The notes below the pieces were generated by a model. It ran no database searches, had not been told where the DNA came from, and saw only the letters and a program-made list of their open reading frames with translations. From positions 1-62,000 of the forward strand of contig RPFO01000976.1 of assembly GCA_009746045.1 (NCBI GenBank): a stretch of 62,000 bases of DNA, given 5' to 3'. The DNA is from Mesostigma viride. Taxonomy: Eukaryota; Streptophyta; Mesostigmatophyceae; Mesostigmatales; Mesostigmataceae. The position numbers were made by a program, and so were the translations under genes. Below are positions 1 to 8,095 of the stretch, piece after piece (positions within the stretch are counted from its first letter, which is position 1; each line of letters starts with the position of its first letter).

Positions 1-17
1 GTCCGGACGAGCGGGAT

Positions 18-2354
18 ATGCCAATGATGCGGGGGGAACAAGCGTCGCCCATGGACCTGTCCTACGAGACAGTCGAGCGCGAGGCGGGACCATCGGGCGA
101 GGCGCAGTCCGCCGTCGCGCGGGAGGCTGCGCTGGAGTTTGCGCAGCTCCAGGACGCGTGCGAGAGCCTCTTGCTGCTGCAGCGCAGCGACGTGGCGTTT
201 GATGGTCCGCATGCCGCGCCGCTGGAGCTGTTCTACCTGCTGCTGTGCGAATGGCAGGCGCGGAGCGGCGCGCGGGGGTTGCGGTGCCTGTCGTTCGCCG
301 CCCGGAACGCGCCCGGCGCGGAGGACGTGGGCACCGACGTGGCCGCGCGGTTCTCGATGGCCTTGCTCACCTGCGTATGGCAGCGCGCGCAAGGCGTGCA
401 GGGTGAGATCGATGCGGCGGTGCGCGGCTTGGAGCGCGCGTTGGCGGCGATGGGACGCATGCCGTCGCTCCAGTTTGTGTTGGGTCGCATGCTCTCCCAC
501 GCGGACGTGCCCCAGATGGCGGAGCGCGGCGCGTTCTGCTTGCACTGCGGGAAAGCGCACGATCCCGGTCCGGAAAGGGAGGATGCTGTGCCCATCATCG
601 GCCTTCCCGGCACGATGGGCGACCTCGGTGAGCTTTTGCAGAGTGCAATGAAGCAGACGCTCTTCCAGAGCACGTGCCCTGCTTGCAGTTTTGCGGCCGC
701 GCGCCGCAAGTGCGTCCTGCGCGGCGGGTTGCCGGCGTGGCTGCTCTTCCATGCCGAGGAGGGCAAGTGGGTGGGCGGCGCTCCGCTCGACCGCTTCCTC
801 GCGGCGCTCTCCATCGCCGGTCAACACGACACCGACGTCGCCGCGCACGCTCGCCTGCGCGCGTTTGTGCGCCGCGGGCCCGGCGACCGCTTGGCGGTAT
901 GGCGGCGCGACGATGAGACGCCGGACGCGTGGTGGGTCACCGACGGCTCGGGCCCGGCGCGACGGCGGAGCGAGAAGGATCTCGCGGGGGCGCCGGCCGC
1001 GGAGATGGTGTGCATGTACGAGGTGGCGCCCGCGGGCGGTGCCATGCACGCCGCAGCCGACGTGCACGCGTCCGAGGTGGCGGCCGCGGCCGGCGCCGCC
1101 TACTATGACGAGGACCTCGGCGACGCGGCCGATGCCCCCTTGGACGCGCCGGCTCCACGGGCAGCAGACCGCGCGCCGCGTTCGCCCGTCGTCGTCGACG
1201 ACGATGGCGAGGACGAGGGTGCCTCGCACGCAGCGGCCGTCCGACCCATCGATGTGTCGCGCGATGACGACGTCGCCATCGACCCGGAGTCCCTGACGCT
1301 ACCGCTGGCAGCGGCGCCACGCGACGACGACTGCGTGATCATGGGGGAGGGGCAGGACACCACGCCATTCGCGTTCCGACCGCGCAGGGCCGCGCAGCAG
1401 CAGCCGCTGGTGGCAGACTGCCATCAATTCGTCACCTTCTTGCAGCAGAACGGCGGCGCGACTCTGCCTCCGAACCCGCGCGGCTCGTACAAGTGGGGCG
1501 AGAACAGCTGCCCCACCGACGCGGCACTGGGGCTGCTGTACTTGGCGCTGGCGGTCACCAAGGAAGGTCTGCGCCTGTTGACGTGCCACCGTGCGGACGA
1601 GTCCCACGGCGACGCATGCGCGCTCGGGCTGCAGCTGCTGTTCTGCATGCACACGTCCAGGACCGGCGACGTGTCCGCCATGACGCGCGCGAGGCAGGCG
1701 GTGCTGCCGCGGCTGAACGCGTCGCTGCGGAGGGACCGCGGCCAGATGGACAGCGTGACATCTACCGCCGCGGGCCTGCTCCGGTACGTGGACGGCGTGG
1801 TTCCTCGCCAGGGCGACTTCGCCTGCCGGGCGCCGTTCCCGGTGGACGGTCGGCTCGTGGACGTCAACAAGTTCACGCTCAGCCCGTGGGAAGCCGACCG
1901 CATGGACATCGACGAGCGCATCGCGGCCGCGTGCACGCAGGAGCGCATGGGCGCGCGCCCGCCGTGCCACCACTGCGGGTCGCCCCGCTGCGTGCCTCGA
2001 CGCTACTTCGACCGAGTGCCGCCCGTGCTCGTCTTTCTGAACGTCTCCAGCCCCCTCCCGCTGATCAACTACGTAGGGAGCGGGCTGCCCAAGACGCTGG
2101 AGATCACCCTCTACATCGGCCGCGCGTGCGAGCAAGTGCGCGTCGCCTTGCGGCTGTGCGGGGCGGTCGAGTACCGCCCAGAGCACTTTGTCGTCTTGCG
2201 GCCGGTGGACTTGGACGCGGGCACGTGGGAAGAAGTGGACGACGGCCCGGGGCTGTCGGCCCCTGTCATCCGCACCCACTCGCGCATGAACCTCGTCGTC
2301 CTGGCCACCAAGACGACGGCGTGCGCGTACTCCGTGACGGTGCTCAATCGGTGA
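18..2354 (+). CDS. USP-like cysteine protease (putative deubiquitinase/deSUMOylase), 778 codons
   Basis: Seen: a single GC-rich frame ending in TGA at 2352-2354. The C-terminal third resembles the ubiquitin-specific protease (USP/UCH) fold. A Cys box (WGENSCPTDAALGLLYLA) gives candidate nucleophile C498. A zinc-knuckle-like CHHCGSPRC lies at residues 650-658. A His box (PEHFVVLRP) gives H723, followed by TWEEVDDG with W737 and D741/D742, matching the usual W..DD after the USP histidine. The N-terminal half has a CLHC (C174/C177) and CPAC (C220/C223, C231) pair that could form a zinc ribbon. Residues about 340-470 are acidic, Ala/Pro-rich and probably disordered; they include V391-V393 followed by an acidic run, a SUMO-interacting-motif-like pattern. 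Inferred role: removal of ubiquitin or a ubiquitin-like protein. The His box lacks the common GHY, so activity is uncertain. The start is uncertain: the frame is open back to base 1, and Met codons at 18, 24, 27 and 51 are all possible. Confidence 0.75.
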   Translation: MPMMRGEQASPMDLSYETVEREAGPSGEAQSAVAREAALEFAQLQDACESLLLLQRSDVAFDGPHAAPLELFYLLLCEWQARSGARGLRCLSFAARNAPGAEDVGTDVAARFSMALLTCVWQRAQGVQGEIDAAVRGLERALAAMGRMPSLQFVLGRMLSHADVPQMAERGAFCLHCGKAHDPGPEREDAVPIIGLPGTMGDLGELLQSAMKQTLFQSTCPACSFAAARRKCVLRGGLPAWLLFHAEEGKWVGGAPLDRFLAALSIAGQHDTDVAAHARLRAFVRRGPGDRLAVWRRDDETPDAWWVTDGSGPARRRSEKDLAGAPAAEMVCMYEVAPAGGAMHAAADVHASEVAAAAGAAYYDEDLGDAADAPLDAPAPRAADRAPRSPVVVDDDGEDEGASHAAAVRPIDVSRDDDVAIDPESLTLPLAAAPRDDDCVIMGEGQDTTPFAFRPRRAAQQQPLVADCHQFVTFLQQNGGATLPPNPRGSYKWGENSCPTDAALGLLYLALAVTKEGLRLLTCHRADESHGDACALGLQLLFCMHTSRTGDVSAMTRARQAVLPRLNASLRRDRGQMDSVTSTAAGLLRYVDGVVPRQGDFACRAPFPVDGRLVDVNKFTLSPWEADRMDIDERIAAACTQERMGARPPCHHCGSPRCVPRRYFDRVPPVLVFLNVSSPLPLINYVGSGLPKTLEITLYIGRACEQVRVALRLCGAVEYRPEHFVVLRPVDLDAGTWEEVDDGPGLSAPVIRTHSRMNLVVLATKTTACAYSVTVLNR

Positions 2355-2633
2355 ACACCGGGGCGAGGCGGGAGGGGGGGGGGGGAGGAGCGTGGATGCA
2401 ACTCGTCACGCGAGAGTTGCGTGCAGGGGGGGTCCCCGCATGAGTGAGGGGCGCTTCGCTGAGTAGAGTGGCTAGGGTTTTCTAGATTAGATTAGCTTAG
2501 AGTTAGATTAGGTAGGCTTCGTGGCTTCAACCACCTCCATCCATCCAGCAAGGAATATGTGCTACATGATCATGTTATAATTTAATTTTATTTTAATTTA
2601 ATGTCACTTTCTAGCAATTTAAGTATGGAAATA
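2355..2633. other. 3' flank of the USP-like gene: G-run and AT-rich stretch
   Basis: After the stop codon there is an uninterrupted G-run near 2373-2384. Next is a stretch of short GATTAG/TTAGA-type words (about 2480-2512). A strongly AT-rich segment with TTTAAT/TTTTATT words follows (about 2575-2605). No ORF of note. It probably holds the 3' UTR and polyadenylation region, but no canonical AATAAA was seen and the cleavage site cannot be placed. Confidence 0.45.
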
Positions 2634-2767
2634 GGGACCATGGCACCCCCTGGCCATGTCCACCCCCCTCAAACGATGGACCTGCAAGCCCCCACTTTGC
2701 CCACATGATGGACTAGTATGGGGCATGCCTCCTCCCAAGTTTCAGCCCTATCCAAACTCGTTTGCAT
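2634..2767 (-). repeat. Partial 185-bp satellite monomer in inverted orientation
   Basis: Read on the minus strand, this segment aligns with about 134 bp of the 185-bp monomer that follows at 2811: the CATTTG, CTGAAACTTGG, CCACATGATGGGC-type and CAGGTCCATC words occur in the same order. It is visibly more diverged than the forward monomers. It is the only inverted copy seen and lies just outside the array. Confidence 0.75.
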
Positions 2768-2810
2768 AACTCCGTACGTGACGGTGCTCAATCGGTGAAC
2801 ACCGGGGGGC
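2768..2810 (+). repeat. Second copy of the USP-like gene's stop-codon region
   Basis: The 30 bp at 2778-2807 are identical to 2334-2363, which cover the last six codons, the TGA stop and the first bases of the 3' flank. Homology extends a few bases left (ACTCCGT) with a 4-bp ACGT insertion in the copy. The first forward satellite monomer starts within a few bases of this copy. Confidence 0.85.
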
Positions 2811-5800
2811 CATGGTCCTAAAGTATGCAAATGGGCTTGGATTGGGCTGAAACTTGGAGGGAGCCTTCCCCCACACTAGACCATCATGTGGGCAAAGTGG
2901 GGTCGTGCAGGTCCATCATTTGAGGGAGTGGATGCTGCCAGGGGCTGACATGGTCCCTCATGCGCGCTAGCACGTGCCCACCGTTAGGGGTGGGCCATGG
3001 TCCTAAAATATGCAAGTGGGCTTGGATTGGCCTGAAACTTGGAGGGAGGCTTCCCCCACACTATCCCATCATGTGGCCAAAGTGGGGTCGTGCAGGTCCA
3101 TCATTTGGGGGGGTGGCTGCTGCCAGGGGGTGGCATGGTCCCTCGTGTGCGCTAGCACGTGCCCGCCGTTAGGGGTGGGTCATGGTCCTAAAATATCCAA
3201 ATGACCTTGGATTGGCCTGAAACTTGGAGGGAGCCTTCCCCCACACTAGCCCATCATGTGGGCAAAGTGGGGTCGTGCAGGTCCGTCACTTGAGGGAGTG
3301 GCTGCTGCCAGGGGGTCGCATGGTCCCTTGTGCGCGCTAGCACGTGTCCCACGTTAGGGATGGGCCAGGGTCCTAAAATATGCAAATGGGCTTGGATTGG
3401 CCTGAAACTTGGAGGGAGCCTTCCCCCACACTAGACCATCATGTGGCCAAAGTGGGGTCGTGCAGGTCCATCATTTGGGGCGGTGGATGTTGCCAGGGGG
3501 GCGCATGGTCCCTTGTGCGCGCTAGCACGTGCCCCCCGTTAGGGGTGGGCCATGGTCCTAAAATATCCAAATGGGCTTGGATTGGCCTGAAACTTGGAGG
3601 GAGCCTTTCCCCACACTAGCCCATCATGTGGGCAAAGTGGGGTCGTGCAGGTCAATCATTTTGGGGGTCGGCAACTGCCAGGGGGTGGCATGGTCCCTCG
3701 TGCGCGCTAGCACGTGCCCGCCGTTAGGGGTGGGCCATGGGTCTAAAATATGCAAATGACCTTCCATTGAGCTGAAACTTGGAGGGAGCCTTCCCCCACA
3801 CTATCCCATCATGTGGCCAAAGTGGGGTCGTGCAGGTCCATCATTTGAGGGAGTACCTGCTGCCAGGGGGTGGCATCGTCCCTTGTGCGCGCTAGCACGT
3901 GCCCACCGTTAGGGATGGGCCAGGGTCCTAAAATATGCAAATGACCTTGGATTGGCCTGAAACTTGAAGGCAGGCTTCCCCCACACTATCCCATCACGTG
4001 GGCAAAGTGGGCTTGTGCAGGTCTATCAATTGGGAGGGTGGATGCTGCCAGGGGGTGGAATGGTCCCTCGTGGTCTCTCCGAGAAAAAACGCCGTTAGGG
4101 GTGGGTCATGGTCCTAAATTATCCAAATGACCTTGGATTGGGCTGAAACTTGGAGGGAGCCTTCCCCCACACTATCCCATCATGTGGGCAAAGTGGGGTC
4201 GTGCAGGTCAATCATTTGAGGGAGTGGCTGCTGCCAGGGGGTCGCATGGTCCCTTGTGCGCGCTAGCACGTGCCCCCCGTTAGGGATGGGTCAGGGTCCT
4301 AAAATATGCAAATGGGCTTGGATTGGCCTGAAACTTGGAGGGAGCCTTCCCCCACACTAGAGCATCATGTGGCCAAAGTGGGGTCGTGCAGGTCCATCAT
4401 TTGGGGCGGTGGATGTTGCCAGGGGGTCGCATGGTCCCTTGTGCGCGCTAGCACGTGCCCCCCGTTAGGGGTGGGCCATGGTCCTAAAATATCCAAATGG
4501 GCTTGGATTGGCCTGAAACTTGGAGGGAGCCTTCCCCCACACTAGAGCATCATGTGGCCAAAGTGGGGTCGTGCAGGTCCATCATTTGAGGGAGTGGCAA
4601 CTGCCAGGGGGTGGCATGGTCCCTTGTGCGCGCTAGCACGTGCCCGCCGTTAGGGTTGGGCCATGGGTCTCAAATATCCAAATGATCTTGGATTGGCCTG
4701 AAACTTGGAGGGAGCCTTTCCCCACACTATCCCATCATGTGGGCAAAGTGGGGTCGTGCAGGTCAATGATTTGGGGGGTTGGCAACTGCCAGGGGGTCGC
4801 ATGGTCCCTCGTGCGCGCTAGCACGTGCCCGCCGTTAGGGGTGGGTCATGGTGCTAAAATATGCAAATGACCTTCCATTGAGCTGAAACTTGGAGGGAGC
4901 CTTCCCCCACACTATCCCATCATGTGGCCAAAGTGGGGTCGTGCAGGTCCATCATTTGAGGGAGTAACTGCTGCCAGGGGGTGGCATCGTCCCTTGTGCG
5001 CGCTAGCACGTGCCCACCGTTAGGGATGGGCCAGGGTCCTAAAATATGCAAATGACCTTGGATTGGCCTGAAACTTGAAGGCAGGCTTCCCCCACACTAG
5101 CCCATCACGTGGGCAAAGTGGGCTTGTGCAGGTCTATCAATTGGGAGGGTGGATGCTGCCAGGGGGTGGAATGGTCCCTCGTGGTCTCTCCGAGAAAAAA
5201 CGCCGTTAGGGGTGGGCCATGGGTCTAAAATATCCAAATGACCTTGGATTGGCCTGAAACTTGGAGGGAGGCTTCCCCCACACTAGCCCATCATGTGGGC
5301 AAAGTGGGGTCGTGCAGGTCAATGATTTGGGGGGTTGGCAACTGCCAGGGGGTCGCATGGTCCCTTGTGCGCGCTAGCACGTGCCCGCCGTTAGGGTTGG
5401 GCCATGGGTCTCAAATATCCAAATGATCTTGGATTGGCCTGAAACTTGGAGGGAGCCTTCCCCCACACTATCCCATCATGTGGCCAAAGTGGGGTCGTGC
5501 AGGTCAATGACTTGGGGGGTTGGCAACTGCCAGGGGGTCGCATGGTCCCTCGTGCGCGCTAGCACGTGCCCGCCGTTAGGGGTGGGTCATGGTGCTAAAA
5601 TATGCAAATGACCTTGCATTGAGCTGAAACTTGGAGGGAGCCTTCCCCCACACTATCCCATCATGTGGGCAAAGTGGGGTCGTGCAGGTCCATCATTTGA
5701 GGGAGTAACTGCTGCCAGGGGGTGGCATCGTCCCTTGTGCGCGCTAGCACGTGCCCACCGTTAGGGATGGGCCATGGTCCTAAAATATGCAAATGACCTT

Positions 5801-6126
5801 GGCTTGGCCTGAAACTTGAAGGGAGGCTTCCCCCACACTATCCCATCACGTGGGCAAAGTGGGGTCGTGCAGGTCCATCATTTGGGGCGGTGGATGTTGC
5901 CAGGGGGTGGCATCGTCCCTTGTGCGCGCTAGCACGTGCCCCCCGTTAGGGATGGGCCATGGTCCTAAATTATGCAAATGACCTTGGATTGGCCTGAAAC
6001 TTGGAGGGAGCCTTCCCCCACACTAGCCCATCACGTGGACAAAGTGGGGTCGTGCAGGTCCATCAATTGGGAGGGTGGATGCTGCCAGGGGGTGGAATGG
6101 TCCCTCGTGGTCTCTCCAAGAAAAAA
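2811..6126. repeat. 185-bp tandem satellite array, about 18 monomers
   Basis: The start word CATGGTCCTAAA (or a close variant) recurs at 2811, 2996, 3181, 3366, 3551, 3736, 3921, 4107, 4292, 4477, 4662, 4847, 5032, 5218, 5403, 5588, 5773 and 5958, a period of 185 bp (186 twice). Each monomer holds ATGCAAATG, CTGAAACTTGGAGGGAG, CATCATGTGG, GTCGTGCAGGTC, a TGCCAGGGG word and a GCGCGCTAGCACGTG core with GCGCGC, GCTAGC and CACGTG palindromes. Monomers at 4107 and 5218 follow an altered core in which this segment is replaced by a GAGAAAAAA-containing variant; the same variant ends the array. The length is close to a nucleosome repeat, as in many centromeric or subtelomeric satellites. No coding frame is maintained, since 185 is not a multiple of 3. 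Confidence 0.95.
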
Positions 6127-6222
6127 AAAAAATTTACGTGTGCACACCCTACCCTCCACTCAATTAATAGTATAAAAATCATATTAGACATCACCAAGAA
6201 TGCCACAGAGCAAAAAACTCAC
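6127..6222. other. Junction of satellite with single-copy DNA; remnant of intron 3 of the minus-strand gene
   Basis: Begins with an A-run (T-run on the minus strand) directly abutting the last, altered satellite monomer. On the minus strand it opens with GTGAGT at 6222-6217, downstream of exon 3 of the neighbouring gene, so it should be intron sequence. A TACTATTAAT-like branch word and a T-run are present, but any following exon would fall inside the satellite. Confidence 0.4.
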
Positions 6223-6706
6223 CAGCTGCATCTCCGCAGAAGTCTGCCCACCGCTCGGCATGGGAGGCAGGAACGGCACCAGATGTAACATCTGCGACCA
6301 GAACGGCACCCCCAGCAAACAAGGAACGCCACAAGGAACGCCACAAGGAACTCACCGTCAAATAAACGTTGTCACAGAAGCCGTCAGGTGGCGACAGGGC
6401 CAACCAATTCAGCACATCCCGGACGTAGGCCTGCTGCAACGAGACATCGCCCTTGTAAAGCCGGGCTTGCTCGACGTAATGATACGATTCTGGCCGCGGG
6501 TCCACACTGACAACCGTGCTCGCCTACACGTCTCAGAAGGCACACGAACAGAAATTCACACGTCGTATCTACGCACTAAGCAATATCCTGACTCGCTCAA
6601 GATGTCAATGCAGAATGCAGAAATAAGGAAGCATCGAAACCTTTCCGTGGCCACTCACCTGCCCAACAAAGTATATTGATATCAGGTATAACGTCCACCT
6701 CCTCAT
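6223..6706 (-). CDS. Spliced gene fragment, putative secreted or membrane-anchored protein, three 5' exons
   Basis: Not recognised as a known family. On the minus strand three exons join in phase 0. Exon 1 (6706-6659) encodes MRRWTLYLISIYFVGQ, a signal-peptide or anchor-like start with two Arg and a hydrophobic run. Exon 2 (6523-6356) gives 56 codons including VDPRPESYHYVEQARLY and ending in DNVYLT. Exon 3 (6291-6223) gives 23 codons. All three donors read GTGAGT (6658-6653, 6355-6350, 6222-6217). Acceptors are TGTAG before exon 2 and GTCGCAG before exon 3; introns are 135 and 64 nt. Intron 2 contains a short tandem repeat of a 12-bp word. Exon 1 could instead be internal, because TTTCAG sits 1 nt before its ATG. 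The gene is truncated: beyond the third donor the 185-bp satellite begins, so it is probably broken or has a very long intron. The function cannot be inferred. Confidence 0.5.
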
Positions 6707-7140
6707 TCTGAAAGCGGCGTTGACCATCGATTACCTACGCCTGATGACAATCCTATCACAACAGCACAACTAGTGCGAGCCTGCCCCCGAGCTGCAGTAA
6801 TTCCAATTTCCCGGCGTGAGTGGTTTCCTTACGTCCCTTAACAATGCCGAGCATTCTGACGATGCCAACTATATTGCATCCATCGCCACGCACTCCCAAA
6901 ACACCGCGCCCCAAATTCGCTGGTTCACAACACTCCAAACTGTCAACTATCCTCTATCTTCGGAGGTGAACTGGCTTCTTTCTCACAGCGACCGTGCCTC
7001 GCCTTGCTTTACTAATGCACTCAACCCTTCATCACGTGAGCGTGGATGCGCTGGAAAGATGAGGGGAGGGACTGCCAACTAGGATACGAAAAGCGGAAGG
7101 GGTTGCGAAGTGCTGAATAAACGAATAGGAGGCTAGTATA
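6707..7140. other. Single-copy island upstream of the minus-strand gene fragment
   Basis: Moderate-GC, non-repetitive sequence. On the minus strand this is where the promoter and 5' UTR, or further 5' exons, of the gene at 6223-6706 would lie. A 60-codon minus-strand frame starting with ATG at 6938 ends at 6756 and has a hydrophobic C-terminus, but it lacks homology cues and connects to no convincing donor. No TATA box could be assigned. Confidence 0.35.
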
Positions 7141-7164
7141 TGCGATCCGGATTCGGTGTATGCG

Positions 7165-7235
7165 ACCCGGTCGATCATCTATGCTACACTCGATCATCTG
7201 TGCTACACGCGGGGCGGTCATCTATGCTACATTTA
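7165..7235. repeat. Short minisatellite, CATCTATGCTAC word x3
   Basis: Three tandem copies of a unit containing GTCATCTATGCTAC or GATCATCTGTGCTACAC lie at about 7173-7232 with 16-28 bp spacing. It is preceded by two ATGCGA(T/C)CCGG words. No function is evident. Confidence 0.7.
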
Positions 7236-7283
7236 CGGCGTTACTACAGTATGTTACTTGACGTAACAATGTCTCTGAACGGG

Positions 7284-7440
7284 AGGGGACGCACTTACCT
7301 GGGGGGGGGGGACGGTGTTACAACGGGGGGGGGACGCACTTATGTGGGGGGGAACGGTGTTGTAAGTTGTAACGAAGGGGGCGGACGCATGCGTTTACGA
7401 GGGGGGGGGAGGACGGTGTTACAACGGGGGGGTACGCACT
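7284..7440 (+). repeat. G-run minisatellite (about 35-45 bp unit, 4 copies)
   Basis: Alternating runs of 7-11 G separated by GACGGTGTTACAAC and GACGCACTTA-type spacers. Five G-runs fall within about 150 bp, giving high G-quadruplex potential on the + strand. It sits 160 bp left of the first macrosatellite unit and belongs to neither satellite family. Confidence 0.8.
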
Positions 7441-7450
7441 AATTAGAGGC

Positions 7451-7600
7451 ATGCTCCAGTTACGGCTGGGCAGTGGGCAGTGGGCAGTGGGCAGTATTAG
7501 TGCTGAATTCAGCCGAAGCCGCGCAATTTTGCTGAAGAGTGGACGAACCGTACCAAAATTTAGTACGATTAAATTCCCACGCAATTTCCGTGCCAATTTT
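7451..7600. repeat. Left edge of the macrosatellite: GGGCAGT x4 and a degenerate head-like leader
   Basis: Starts with four tandem copies of a 7-bp GGGCAGT word. The perfect 12-bp palindrome GCTGAATTCAGC follows at 7502-7513. CGAACCGTACCAAAATTTAG and CCCACGCAATTTCCGTGCC come next; both words occur in this family elsewhere, but inside units they lie about 200 bp apart and in the opposite order. The leader is therefore a rearranged third version of the internal duplicated block. Confidence 0.6.
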
Positions 7601-8087
7601 AGCGAGATGACTGACCTGAACGTGTTCAGACGGGGAGCGTGGCAAAAAACAGCTCGAAGCTGTGAAAAGCAGGGGGCTCCGCCCCCAAAACGGCCGTACG
7701 AAACCGAAATTTTTGGGCTCCCGCTGGCCCCCCCGCCTCGGCGCCCTCGGCCACTGCCCCTTCGCACTGCGCACCCCGCGTGGCGCCGGCGTTCCCGAGG
7801 ACGCACCCCGCGGGTGTACGCGCCAATCGCCCGCTCAGGCGCCAAAAAGTCTGGGCCCCGAAGGGGCCCCCAACTTGTCAACTACTTAACTACGATCGTG
7901 TTGCGCAGGGGAGAAACCCGAACATCCTGACATCGCCGCGGGCGCCGTACAGTACGGCCTGATCGAACCCCCACGACCGAGGGCAAATCCTGAAATCCTG
8001 CGGACCCGCGAGTAACGGCCCGTAACCGCCGGCCTGAACACCGTCACACCCTCCTAAGATCGAGTCTCACATGTTCTGAACGGAAAA

Positions 8088-8095
8088 TGACGTCA
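8088..8095. promoter_or_regulatory. CRE-like palindrome TGACGTCA (unit 1 example)
   Basis: A perfect bZIP-type TGACGTCA octamer, 130-270 bp before the dyad cluster. Present in units 1, 6, 7, 8, 9, 10 and 12. In units 2-5 it is replaced by an arrangement giving the 12-bp palindrome GCTGAATTCAGC. Binding is not shown. Confidence 0.3.

Noticed and set aside
2475-2515. Telomere-like repeats (TAGGGTTTT, GATTAG words)
   Set aside because: Only one TAGGGTTTT occurs, and the rest is degenerate without a regular telomeric period.
2811-6126. CRISPR-like array
   Set aside because: The whole 185-bp unit is repeated with no unique spacers, and there are no cas genes.
2960-6288. Frames of 60-95 codons in the 185-bp satellite (e.g. 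peptides with GLDWPETWRE)
   Set aside because: The 185-bp period is not a multiple of 3, so each monomer changes frame. The similar peptides only mirror the DNA repeat.
6756-6938. 60-codon minus-strand frame upstream of the spliced gene fragment
   Set aside because: No homology cue and no convincing donor to join it to exon 1; length within chance expectation.
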